This document shows, in pieces, positions 30,787 to 42,209 of a stretch of 64,000 bases of DNA (position 1 is its first letter; every line of letters begins with the position of its first letter). The notes under the pieces are model-generated. The model saw only the letters and a program-made list of their open reading frames with translations. It was not told the origin of the DNA and searched no databases. The stretch spans positions 91,674,873 through 91,738,872 of the forward strand of contig CM066326.1 in assembly GCA_033807775.1 (NCBI GenBank), given 5' to 3'. The position numbers were made by a program, and so were the translations under genes. The DNA comes from Saussurea involucrata. Lineage: Eukaryota; Streptophyta; Magnoliopsida; Asterales; Asteraceae.

Positions 30787-33700
30787 ATTCTCCCCCACTT
30801 GAAATAGATTTCGTCCTCGAAATCTTAGATTTTGGAAAACAAATGTGGATATTTAATCTTCATATCTTCTTCCAACTCTAAAGTCACATTAACATTTTAT
30901 TGATATAATACTATTGTACCTATAACCCCATTCCTCTATTGCAATTTCTCAATGATATCTCTAAGATTGTTTCCCCATTCCTTCACCCAACGACTCATAC
31001 TATTCGCTCTCACTTTAACAAGTGAAATCACATCATATCAATACGAAATATTTTGTATACATCTCTTCATTTCAAGTCTTATATACTTATTCACAATTAA
31101 AATCTAGAAGGAACAAGGATTCATCTTTCATATTTCCTGAACCTTACTTCTTTACTCATTATTCGCTCCCCAACTTAGATTTGTAAGCCTCCTTAGAGTA
31201 ACTGTTTATCATTAAACCTTTATCCGACTATTGCTTGGTCTTCAATACCGTCATCATCCACATCTCAATCTCCAGATCTCAAAATAACATTAACGTATAC
31301 TTCTTGAAAATCCATACTTACTTTAAATTGAGCATACTTACCAGTTTTGAATACTTCTATAATTACGGCAATCATCACTACATCTATGACCCACACGTTT
31401 CTTCAGTATATGGTACTACCACTTCTTCACATCAATATCGCACTACGCGACCACATTGCAACCAAGCACTAAAATATTATATATCAAAGGTGATAATTCC
31501 ATTGAACCTATAGTATAACTACATTCTTAGGTCCGACCTTTCTATCATTACTTCCTACGTTAGCATGGAGTACTACCCTCCAATTATTTGTCTCTTTCTC
31601 CCAACTTTTCCACATACCGATAACGCTTTCTCATCTTTATTAAACTTCCTATGATTCAAAATCATAAACTTATTTAACGACTCACACAACCAAAATCACT
31701 TTGGATAAACTCACACTACCGCTCGACATTCTATTCCAATTATAGCCAAATCACTACACCATCTTACAACCACATATTCCAACAGCTTTATTGACAACTA
31801 GTACTATTCATCTGGGATCCCCGAAAAGACTTTCATCTAATGTTCCCTCTTTATAACTTCTTATTACTGGTTGACACATTTATCTTGAGAATTAATGCCA
31901 CTACTCATTCGTACATTCTCCACCCATAACATCTCACAGCAGACCAAATCTCTCATGGTCATTCGTACACAATTCAAATTTACCTTCATGCTCTCCCGCA
32001 CAATTAACCGAATCTATTTCATTACTTTATTCCTCCCCAACTTTAGTTTGAACTACAACTCACGAGTTTCTAATTAACTTAAACTTACTCGCTTCTTACT
32101 AATTCTTTGTGATTCCAAACCATTATATATACAGTGCACGCTCCATCACAAATCGACATAGTCCATACCCTTACCATGTTCGTGCCTAATTCTTCATTCT
32201 ATATAAACCATCTACATCATAAGTAGAATGTTCTTCTATAACAATAGTCTTTCACTATCCTAACACCCCCCACAAGGTGATCCTTCAACTTTTAACCTTC
32301 CGATTCTAACTTAACATTCATACATGATCTCAAAAGAAAAATCAATGTATTCACATTATGTAAACTTTAATTATAATACAATTCATATAATTCCAACCCC
32401 CAAGCCTATGTCAAGTTAATTAAACCGACGAATACCCTTAAGACTCAACCGAGTCCAAAACCAATTCATCTGCTCAAAGGGTCTATTGATCATTTATCAA
32501 TATCAACTCATGAAATTTAAAATACATCTAATCCCACATCATGCAACATACGCTTCGAGACATGATAATCTCACGACCTCTTCATTACTACTTTCCCAAT
32601 GAAGTCAATCCATATATGTATCTATATGTACATGTATATACAACTCTATATACTCCACAATATATATATATATATATTATTTTGCCAAAGTTCATTAATC
32701 CCAAAGGTACTAAGAATACAAGATCATCAAACGGTCCTCACATATAAGACCAATACTTAAGCCGGCACTTATTTAAATGGAATGTAATTAAGCACATATC
32801 ACATCATAATTATTGCACAACCACAATAAATTCTAAAAGCGTCTTCTGACCACCTAGCTTTCACTTATCCAATGAATTAACCAAAACCTCTTCCACTTGT
32901 GATTTATTCGCCAATCACTCAAAATCCCCACATGTGGTGTTTCACAAGATATGTATTAACATCCCCAGTCCACCGTACACGATATTGTCCGCTTTGCGGA
33001 TACCCTCTGCATAACAGCATGCCGGCACCGCTCATGGTTTTGTTCTTGCCCGCACAGGCATACGCGGGACGCACCCAGACCGCACCCTATGACAGGCAAA
33101 AGGCCTCATGCATCTTACACAACTGCCGACTTCAATGTCAATAGTCGACCTATCGATACTTCTTTAATCTATTCATTAACAAGGACCGAACCTAATCCTT
33201 TCAACATAACATAATACAATTTACATCTCATCGTCTTCATTTCAAACTTATTCGTGCAATACTAATATCACAAAATCACTATAAATTCTTATTTAACGTC
33301 GAGGGTATTTCCTTACTGTCTCACCACACTACTCATAGCAATTTGCTAATTCCATCACCTTGATGACTACTAATCCTTCCTCGGGACATAACCGTCCCTT
33401 GCCAACTGTATTTCTAGTTACCAAACAAGGGTATAGACCTTCTTACAACCGATGCTAAGTCCACTTTCAACTCTCCCATTGTTCACCTTCCTCTTGAACA
33501 CAATTACCAAAATTACAAACATCCTCCCATGATCTATCCAACACCTCTCCATTCTCAGAGTTCTTTCTTAGCTTATAGTAATATTTTACGACTTAGTTCG
33601 TTCATAGCCTTCATACATAACAATGTATTAAATATATTATTTTGCACATTTCCTCATTTTAAAGAACAACACTTGGAGCAACTTGGGTACACATGACCCC

Positions 33701-34786
33701 AAAATTCTTATAACTTCAGTGTACTGCACAACGATCACGAGAATCGTTTGCATACTACTTTCCGAAAAACTTAATCTTTTTCAACCAAAACGATGTTGTT
33801 ATGACCGTAATATATTTAATGAAAATCTTTTCATACGACAAAAGTTGAAAGAAATTACCGACACGAAGTAAGCTAGTCGGTTCTCACACTCATTTATTTT
33901 TAACTTTTCTTGTAAATATTAAGTATTTTGCAAATTGCTAAACTCAAAATTTCGCTGCGCGACATAAATGGTACTGCCTTTTTCTTTAAATACCCACGTG
34001 CACATACTGACTCATCATCGACTAAATTGCTATTTATGCATTTGTTTTGAAATCACTAAAACCCATGTAACACACACTCGAGGACACCATGCATAAAACT
34101 CTACTTGTAATTAAAGGCTATTCACTCAAACAAGGTCTATCGTTTAACTCACCCAACTTATCATTGACGATCTATTTCCAACCAGTGGTTACCCTCTCAG
34201 CCTTCTAACACTTGTTATACATGCCTTCCAAGGCTCACTTACTCAACCATTTCATATTATTCCCATCTTGATCAAACATCTTACATTCTATTTCCACACA
34301 TTTCAATCCACTTATTTAAGGTTGTCTCGGCGGACTTTCATGAGTCCCGCCAGTTCCAGGCTGTCCTTCCAACCTTCACTCATTTACCGCTCTATCCTCA
34401 AAAGAATTAGAGGATCTTAGTGGTGTATTCACCATTGTTCTTTTATAACACAAACGCATATCCACAAGAAATGGTTACATCTATTTAAACATACAAAACA
34501 TATAATACCAAACGTTAGTCACTGTAACAATTTATAAGCAAGTATACTCATGTAGCAATATATTCATAATATCAGTAGCTAATTGCGATTGTGAATATAT
34601 CATACATAAGAATTCTCGTTACCATCGCTACAGTACTAAATTCACGTATTTCCGTCGACTCTAAGATTATCCCGTCTTAGTACTTCTACCCAGATCTCAC
34701 AAGTCACAACTTAATTCATCTCAGCTTAAGTCTAAGTACCTCCTCAGCATACTTAGTTCACTTAAACTAGAGCTCTGATACCAACT
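30787..34786 (-). mobile_element. LARD 2 internal domain
   Basis: 4000 bp, AT-rich, with no frame above about 92 codons. It includes an (AT)n run (32660-32677) and a GC-richer TRIM-like segment at 32952-33119. Nothing else recognised. Confidence 0.8.
32952..33119 (-). mobile_element. TRIM-like LTR fragment inside LARD 2
   Basis: The segment TACACGATATTGTCCGCTTTG and following CTCATGGTTTTGTTCTTG read, reversed, like the LTR of the TRIM at 15215 and the Cassandra tail. TG and CA ends can be proposed, but there is no TSD, so it may be ancestral to the LARD. Confidence 0.45.
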
Positions 34787-36264
34787 TGTAACACCCCAAA
34801 ACAGGGGTTAACAAAAACTTCCATAAAACGGAAGAGTGGTACACATTACTAAAGTAAGAGTATACCTAATTAACATTTCATAATCATTAATACAAAAATT
34901 TAGTTATTTATAACTACTATTGGACCACTAGCTTATCTGATCACTACTATGGCAATCAAATTACAAAAAGGATGTCGGAAAGTTCTATCATAAATCTTCC
35001 AATCTTTCACTCTCCAACAATGATCCCATGCTCACAACCCTGTTCTAGACCTTCTTGTGTTCGGAACCACTATTATCTGTAACACACAAAACACATAACA
35101 AGTGTTAGGCTTTTAAAGCCTAAGTGAGGTTTACACATAGCACATAGAGCATAATCATAGCATGTAGGAATAACGATTCGATACATTCACAAATTGGATT
35201 CCATGGAGAAGGTCCATATCGCTACCCAGTTATATCATAATTGAAGATATACCTTGATCGGTACCCCACGGTATTGTCACAAGGCATAACACAACGGAAA
35301 AACCCCACGGTATCCGAAGGTATGAATCAATTACACTTACCCCACGGTGTGTAAGAATATATCCTCCAATGTCTACTAGGTGCTCCTCCAATTATGTGAA
35401 TACCAAATATGTTAATCCAAATAATATTCAAAGCATAATTAACACTTAACAATGGTCCAACCATTTAACAATATTAATACTACTTCCATGTGGTTCATAT
35501 ACATCCATATGTATCAAATCACATTCTATATAATATCAATAATAAACATCCATGTTTACAATTCAATAATAGGTCCATATTGACCATTAAGCCATCCTTA
35601 CTTCATTAAGACATAAATTAAGCCATCAACATAATCACATACCAATGATGTATAATCAAACCCAAATCTTTAACACTAACATTTATCATGGTATTCCAAG
35701 TAATAGAACACAATTAATCTACCATAACTTACTTGGACTCTTCTTGTTTCCCTCTTCACCATTAAGAGCTTATTACTCAAGATTTCTCATTAACAATACC
35801 AAAATCAAGATAAAGAATGGTAGTAAAGTATAATACAATCAATTAGATACAAGTTACTCACCTTAATTCTTCAATTGGTAAAACCCTAACTTGAATACTT
35901 GAACCCAATCACTCCAACAGGATGAAAAGAAGATGAAATGCCCTAATTCAAGTTTAAATGGGTAAGATTCATCTACTAATTGTTTGAATTGGATTATGAT
36001 TGAGATATGTGAATTTACCTTAAGCTTTAGATGGAAAATCGTCTGAAATGTGTAGAGCAGAGGAAAAGTCCGGTTTTGAGAATTCTAAGAAGAGAAGAGA
36101 ATGACTAAGGATAAAGAGGTGGGTTTAATCCCCTTTTAGCACGTCAGGTACTCGGCGCCGATCACCCGCGCCGATGCATCGGCGTCAAATCATCGGCGCC
36201 AGCTTCTGTTTGCCAATCTTCTCAACTTCCACAAATTACTTACAAGGATTTTCCGGGTGTTACA
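34787..36264 (-). repeat. LARD 2, right LTR (internally deleted)
   Basis: 1478 bp, near-identical to the left LTR except that sequence after CTTCCACAAATT (36230) jumps to ACTTACAAGGATTTTCC, deleting about 257 bp. This end carries the element's promoter side if transcription starts here. Confidence 0.9.
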
Positions 36265-36430
36265 TGATCCGGTAAGTGTGTGATCCGGTAAGTGGAGTTT
36301 CGGTAAGTGGAGTTCCGGTAAGTGTGTGTGTTCCGGTAAGTGTGATCCGGTAAGTGTGTGTTCCGGTAAGTGTGATCCGGTAAGTGTGTGATCCGGTAAG
36401 TGTGTGATCCGGTAAGTGAGAGATACCGGG
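36265..36430 (+). repeat. CCGGTAAGTG minisatellite in solo LTR 2
   Basis: Ten or so copies of (A)TCCGGTAAGTGTGTG with a period of 14-18 bp. LARD 2 inserted within this array (TSD TGATC is part of the unit). Confidence 0.9.
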
Positions 36431-37551
36431 TAAGATTAAATTAACTGGTAAGTCAAATCCGGATGGTGTCTAGAAAGCTTGTTTAGGGTCTGAGCAGTTT
36501 ACTTTTCATTCATTTCTCAGGTAGATCGACTGGAAGCCAGAAACAAAGTAAGAAAATAAATTAAACGCACCAGGTGAGTTTTTCTAACTAAAATACGTGA
36601 TTTTATACGTGTTTTCAAAGTAAGTGATTGAGTAGAAATGTCATGTTGCTTGAAAGTTATATGAGATGTATGCATACATTGTGGTAAACGTAAATTGGCT
36701 AAGTCGGGGGGAGGTTCCGCCAATACTCACGTCGGGGGGAGGTTCCGTTTATGCCATGGAAGGGTGTATACAGTAAGGCAGCGTGAGACTGACTCGTTGT
36801 CACTCTTGAGTGACTTCAAGGTGCCATTTACGGGAGCGGATTTATCCGTGAAAGTTTTATGTAAAGATATGAGAAAGTTTTATGTAAAGATATGTGAATG
36901 TTTTATGTAAAGATGCTTGATAGTTTTATGCAAAGATGTTTGAAAGTTATAAACTGTTTTTAAATGATTTGAGAACTGCCAGGAGGGAGCTCACTAGACC
37001 TCATGGTCTAACCCTCGCATTTTCCAAAATAAAGCTTTTCAGGTAAGCAAATAGTAGGAGGCTCAGGCAAGTGAGCAATAGCAAGATAGAGTACAGATGC
37101 AGGTAGAGGCAGTGCCTTTGACACTTATAGAAACTAGTAAATTCTCAGTTGTGTATAGGTTGTTCCGCCAAGCTAAGTTTTGAGACAGATGTAATGAAAA
37201 ATTTGGGACCCAGTATTGTAATTCTTTAAACATAAATGCTATGTATGCTTTATTTAGACTGGATTGTTACATAAAGTACGTTATATACGGTGATGGTCCT
37301 TAACTTTTTGATTTACTTTCACTCATGGTCATTCTATGTTAAACATAGGAGAACTACCAGTGAAAGTAAATTAAACACATGAAGACCATGAATGAAAGTA
37401 AATTATAAAGTTAGGAACCATCATTATAAATAATGTACTGTAGGGACCAAATTCAAAATTCGGGTAAACCACAGGTACCACCAGTGTGATTCATTCTTAG
37501 ATAAAATATGAACTTTGATTTGGATATAAATTGGTGTGGATGGTTCTTTAA

Positions 37552-37933
37552 GCATCTCCAACATATTTTTTATTTATTTTTATAAAATAAGGAAGCAAGA
37601 TTTAATATTTAAAATTTAAAATTTAAAATAAAAATTCAACTTTAAGAGTTTCTTCATTTGAGATTACAATAATATTTATATTATTAAAATACTTTAAATA
37701 TTTAATAACACAGTATTTTTCTCTTCTGATAATTTAATGTCAATATTTTTTTATTGGTGTAACTTTAATAATAATAAAAAATTATCTATCATGATAATCG
37801 TTTTATGAGAGTTCTCCAAATTTTGATAATTTCACACACTCTCTCCTGCTTTATACATTTTGAAGGCAAAAAATTGCTTGAAATCCCTCAAAATTTCATT
37901 TTTTTCGTTTTAGATAATCTGATGGAGGTGCTC
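37552..37933. mobile_element. MITE with TAA target duplication
   Basis: 382 bp with ends GCATCTCCAACATATT and, reversed, GAGCACCTCCATCAGAT, flanked by TAA (37549-37551 and 37934-37936). AT-rich interior. GCATCTCCAACA-type termini are common in plant MITEs. Confidence 0.6.
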
Positions 37934-37936
37934 TAA

Positions 37937-39290
37937 TTGATTTGGTTTTCATTTGAGTTGACTATCTATTTAAACATGAATCGTGCACCCACAGACGTAA
38001 AGAAACCACACCAACTTGCTAATTTTATCATACACCATCGTATCGACACGTTCGATCCCTTGATTAGCATAATTCATGTGACTCGACAATTTTGTATTAA
38101 TCATACACATCTTTTTAAGACGACAATGACTTATTCACTATGAGCATATTCGATGAAGAAGCATGAACTTGCACTAAAAATATTTCTTTGCATTATTTAT
38201 TTATTCAATTTAAATATATATTTTACACTTAACTGAATATAAAGTATTTTGATATTTATGTACGCTCACATTGTTTTATTGTATAATAACAGTTTAATTA
38301 TTGAGATTAATGATGATATATTTTTAAATTAGATTCATACTGAATATTAAACTTTTTGAGTCCATTTTACGTTGTTCTGTAAATTCTCACAAAGAAATGT
38401 TGATAATATATTGTTATAATGATTTCGAATTACTACAATGCAAGGAAAAAAATTGGGAAAATATTGGTGATACATGTGGTGATAGCTTCGAAGTTATTCA
38501 AGCAGACGTCGAAGTAACGGTGGACCTACAAAAAAGATGTAGCAATGACACAAATAATCAATCAATAAAAACCAATAGTAAAGTAGAGATCAATAAAAAT
38601 AACAAAGCAAGTGATTTTTTGCAACACGCAAATAGTTTTCGTAACTTACGGGGACACGCCTCAAGTCACAGAGTGGGGGCACGAGATCTTCTGACGGTAT
38701 TGAATCCGGCCATGGGTGGGAATGGTTGGGGGATAGATCACCCGTTTGTGTTAATAAGCAAAGAGGAAGAGGAGGGAGCGACGACAGGTCATAGTCTATT
38801 TTTTTATTTATTTAAATATAACGTATGTGTTTAAATGTAAAACGTCAAAATACTCCTAATTTAACTAGCGTTAGCGAGAGAAAAAATGACTATAATTTTT
38901 ACAAACTTCATGATATAGTATGGAATAAATAAAGGGGGAGGCTAATTGCACCCCAAAAGTTGCTAAGTGCACCCTCATGATTAAAATTATGATTATTATT
39001 TTTTTGTTTTTTGTCTTTTTGTTGTCTTTTCTTTTTCTATTTTATTTATTTATTTGTATTATATATTTTTATTTATTTGTATTATATAGTTTAAAAATAT
39101 TTTTTTTTCTTTTACTTTTTGGTTTTATTTAAAAATAAATAAATATTTAAAAATATAAATATTACTAATTTTTTATAATTATATAATTATAAAAATAAAA
39201 CATAAACATTGCGATTTAACATATAAATAAAACATAAACATTGTGATTTAACATATAAATAGAACATAAAATAATTTATATTACATTCGA
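37937..39290. other. Sequence without a supported gene
   Basis: AT-rich. Contains one open frame of 145 codons at 38397-38834 (plus) with no recognised domain and ordinary mixed composition; I do not call it a gene. A segment near 38955-38985 (TTGCACCCCAAAAGTTGC then TAAGTGCACCC) looks like a transposon terminus but has no visible partner. T- and A-rich runs fill 39000-39290. Confidence 0.4.
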
Positions 39291-39586
39291 TTATTCTAAA
39301 ATAGCATTATCCGTTAGGGGTGAGCAATCGGGCGGGTCGGGCGGTTCGGGCCGAAAAAGTTGAAACCCGATCGGGTTTCGGGTGGGGGTACAGGCCCGAA
39401 ACCCGCCCAGAGTATAATTCGGGTTTCGGGTCAATTCGGGTTCGGGTTGGGCGGTCGGGTTGGGCGGGTTGGGGTATAAAATACATTGTTGCGAGTTCTA
39501 TGTATTGTTTGCATGCGAAACCGTTGATCACTTGATCACACACACAACTTAACTTAAAGTCTTAAACACACACACGTACAGCTTAA

Positions 39587-39805
39587 ACAATTAAAAACAC
39601 ACACACACACAGCACACATACATACAACACACACACACACACACACACCACACATCACACATACACACAGCACACATACACACAACTTAACTTAAACACA
39701 CACACACACCTCACACACACGTACAGCTTAAACAATTAAACACACACACACACACACAGCTTAAACACACACACACACACAACACACATACATACAGCAC
39801 ACACA
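39587..39805. repeat. (CA)n-rich microsatellite block
   Basis: Interrupted ACACACAC runs separated by AGCTTAAACA and CATACATACA; a second part lies at 40480-40625, beyond the nested hAT. Confidence 0.9.
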
Positions 39806-39809
39806 CAGC

Positions 39810-40481
39810 CAGGGGCGGACCTACCCTTCCTCCGGGGGGGTCCCGTGCACCCGCTCACTCGAGTAACGGAAGAGGAAAAAAATGAGACGTTAAGGTGGTG
39901 CACTCGCTTAAATATAAGTGTGCTCTTAAATGTTTGGAAGACGAAATTAAAACAGCAAATGTATTCTGGCGAGATGGTTCATGTAGTTTGTTTAAAGTGC
40001 GCCTCTCATCTAGAAGGTCTTGGGTTCAAGCTGCACTTGTATCATTTATCTATTTTTTATTATTTTATCTTTTAAATAAATAGTTTTGTTATAAAATATA
40101 TATGTATCTTTTTTCCTAAATTGTTTTAATTTTATTATTGACTATTTAACTTGTTTTTGCAATAGTTGTTTTAGATATGAAAGGTGCCTTGAAATCAATA
40201 AAAAAACATCCAAAAATAAAAAAAGTACCTTGAAATCAATCAAAAATTAACAAAAAAGTACCTTGAAATCAACCAAAAAACCGAAAAAATCTCCCAAAAT
40301 CAACCCAAAAAATCGAAAAAGTCTCTCGAAATCGACCAAAAAACTTAAAATCTCTTTAAATCCTCTATAAAATATCCTTTTAAACAGTGGAGTTCGGATA
40401 AAAACACATTGGACAACTTTGCAAGCCTGTGATTTACCTTAAATGTGCCCCCGCTCGACCAAAATCCTGGGTCCGCCACTG
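39810..40481. mobile_element. Nested hAT element, inner
   Basis: 672 bp with ends CAGGGGCGGACC and GGGTCCGCCACTG and 8-bp TSD CACACAGC (39802-39809, 40482-40489), in the CA-rich middle of the outer hAT. The CAGGGGCGGA end is typical of plant hAT non-autonomous elements. Internal frames (39845-40083) are short and unsupported. Confidence 0.9.
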
Positions 40482-40653
40482 CACACAGCACACATACATT
40501 ACACACAGCAGTGACAGCACACACACATACATACAGCACACACACACAGAGCACACATACTCTGATACTCAGCTTAAACACGCACACATAGCAACACATA
40601 CTCAGATTAAACACACACATACTCAGTTTACGATTTATTGAAAAAATTAAAAA

Positions 40654-41490
40654 TTAAAAGTTCGGGTTTCGGTCGGGTTCGGGTTTGGGAAAACCCAACC
40701 CAAACCGAACCGAAATACCCGATATATACTTTCGGGTTCGGGTCATTTCGGGTTCGGGTGAATCGGGTGACTCAAGTTCGGGCCATTTCGGGTCCGGGTC
40801 GGTCGGATTGTTCGGGTCGGTCGGGTTTTGCTCACCCCTATTATCCGTAGTACAATTAATACGTAAAAGTCGCTCGTACTTCTGTATTCGATCTGAATAC
40901 GGGGTAGCCCATCCTGCAGCACACGGAGAACTGTAGTTGAAAAAATGTGGTACAATAGTAGGGAACGGGTATCCTTCTGCCATATCTAATTTCACATAAT
41001 GGTTACCATTAACGTACTCAATTGTAAAAGCAACATGTTGATACCACGCTGGCAGAGTGGACCTAAGCGGCAAGTACGTCCCACAGCCTCCCATATTTAT
41101 AACGTGTAATATCACATTATACTTTGAAGCACTCAAGACACCTATTTCAGGCATTGTCATCCAGTGTTCAACTGGTGCACCTTGATCTGATTGAAAGAAG
41201 TTTAAAGTGTTGTAAACAATATTCCAATGTTGACCTCCAAAAGCGTTGATGTATTCTGTCTTGTGTGTATCTAACTCTTCCATCAAGTTAAACCGAATTG
41301 TGGGCCATGCATCTTCGTGAAGACCGAGACAGACAGCTATTGCTCGGAATCCACAATTTCCATCACCTCTCACATCATGTACATGCGTAATGTAAGGGTG
41401 AAACATCTTTGAAAATTGATTAATGTATGGATGTGCATTATAGTTTTTGCCCATGAAAGAACTGTATCTCGGTGGTTCCTGACAACTCAT
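40654..41490 (-). pseudogene. OTU-family cysteine protease fragment with hAT-derived tail
   Basis: Minus-strand frame; first ATG at 41490, though the frame stays open upstream to about 41630 without an ATG, so the N-terminal part or an upstream exon is missing. The OTU signature GDGNCGFRAI contains the catalytic Asp and Cys (Cys about residue 46 from the ATG) and the catalytic His lies in GNHYV about 118 residues later, so the deubiquitinase-type core looks intact. In plants this OTU type often forms the C-terminus of Mutator-like transposon proteins, and I infer such an origin. A hAT insertion at the TTATCCGT target replaces the last four codons before the native stop (39291-39293) with about 61 codons of hAT sequence. 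Whether it is expressed is unknown. Confidence 0.7.
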
Positions 41491-41682
41491 TTTTTCCAAG
41501 TCAACAAATGTTGACGCGTTCGAACTACTACGTCTAAGGGGTCTTTCACTTGTAAAAGACGGGTCAACATGAGTTGCAACAGACGGATCAACATGAGTAT
41601 TATATATAGAGACAAAAAAATATAATTAACACGCAAAATAATGCAAACAATGATGCAAAATGATTGCATATGGCCTAAAAAT

Positions 41683-41885
41683 ATTATATATATATATATA
41701 TAGCGTGAGAAGTAGTTATCAACCGTTGGATGAGAAATGAATGCACGTTAGGATGAGATGCATCAAGATAGGATGCACCGGATGAACTTCCTTCTAAGCC
41801 GCAATTCATGGAGAGCATTTGATTAAAAGTGATTAATGGTTCAGATTCACTTCTCACGTTACCTCAACTTATCACACGATCCTTC

Positions 41886-41921
<36 letters not shown>

Positions 41922-41997
41922 GTGCGCCGGGGGGGGGGGGTTGAGTTCCGGTGACATTGAAAGTTACAGTGAGAAAGGTAAGAAGGGATCTCCACTA
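41683..41997. repeat. MITE-like segment between TA-rich microsatellites
   Basis: An AT run (41687-41701), then GCGTGAGAAGTAG and, about 160 bp on, the inverse CACTTCTCACGTT, suggesting a small MITE at about 41702-41875. It is followed by (GT)n, (AT)n (41893-41921) and a run of 13 G near 41929-41941. Confidence 0.45.
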
Positions 41998-42209
41998 GGG
42001 GTGTTAACGAGTCGAGTCGAGTAGTAGGTTATTCGAGCCGAGTTGGAAAAAATAATACCAGGCTTGAGCTCGACTCAAGCTCGATTAATTTTTCAAAGTT
42101 GGGCTCGAGCTCGAGTTCGAATATTTTTTCAATGTCCGAGCTCGAATTCGAGATCGATTAACTCGTTTATGTAGTCAAGATCGATAATTTTTATATTTTG
42201 ATTATATAA
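41998..42209. mobile_element. hAT-type MITE, left part
   Basis: Begins TAGGGGTGTTAACGAGTCGAG and continues with GAGCTCGA-rich sequence typical of plant hAT MITEs of this kind. It is cut at 42210 by a gypsy LTR; the rest should lie beyond that element's far end, outside what can be joined here. Confidence 0.6.

Larger units (their letters stand above)
29052..36264 (-). mobile_element. LARD 2: non-autonomous gypsy-type retrotransposon
   Basis: 7213 bp on the minus strand with TSD TGATC (29047-29051, 36265-36269). LTRs 29052-30786 and 34787-36264; primer site in reverse at 34772-34783; polypurine tract in reverse at 30787-30801 (ATTCTCCCCCACTTG) next to the conserved TTTCGTCCTCGAAATC tail. The 4000-bp internal domain has no coding capacity. 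Confidence 0.92.
28403..37271 (+). mobile_element. Gypsy-type solo LTR 2, split by LARD 2
   Basis: TGTAATAACCAAG...GGATTGTTACA with TSD TAAAG at 28398-28402 and 37272-37276. Left piece 28403-29051, right piece 36270-37271, together 1651 bp. TATA box TATAAAAG at 28501-28508. It carries CCGG/CCGGTAAG arrays on both sides of the nested element (28880-29040 and 36265-36430). Confidence 0.92.
25920..37485. mobile_element. Foldback element (~256 bp) split by two solo LTRs
   Basis: Left arm 25920-25961 (AGTGGTCCCTGTGGTTTACC) and right part 37277-37485 are inverted copies: the right end reads, reversed, GTGGTACCTGTGGTTTACCC. Adding back 28398-28402 and removing both LTR insertions with their TSDs leaves about 256 bp, nearly palindromic throughout (ATTTGGTCCCT, GTGAAAGTAAATTAAA, GACCATGA on both arms). 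TSD unclear. A short palindromic MITE; superfamily not assigned. Confidence 0.65.
39315..40840. mobile_element. Non-autonomous hAT element, outer
   Basis: 1526 bp with ends TAGGGGTGAGCA and TGCTCACCCCTA and 8-bp TSD TTATCCGT (39307-39314, 40841-40848). Subterminal clusters of TCGGGTTCGGG at both ends could be transposase-binding repeats, as known for hAT elements. The interior is CA-rich microsatellite (39540-39805, 40480-40620) plus a nested hAT. No transposase. Confidence 0.92.

Noticed and set aside
38955..39000. CACTA or MITE terminus with TGCACCC
   Set aside because: No inverted partner or TSD could be found.
39320..39543. Arg/Gly- and Pro-rich small proteins near the hAT ends (also 40638-40955)
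   Set aside because: Direct translations of the TCGGGTTCGGG subterminal repeats on both strands.
40345..40641. Cys/Val- or Thr/His-rich small proteins
   Set aside because: Translations of CA/GT microsatellite sequence.
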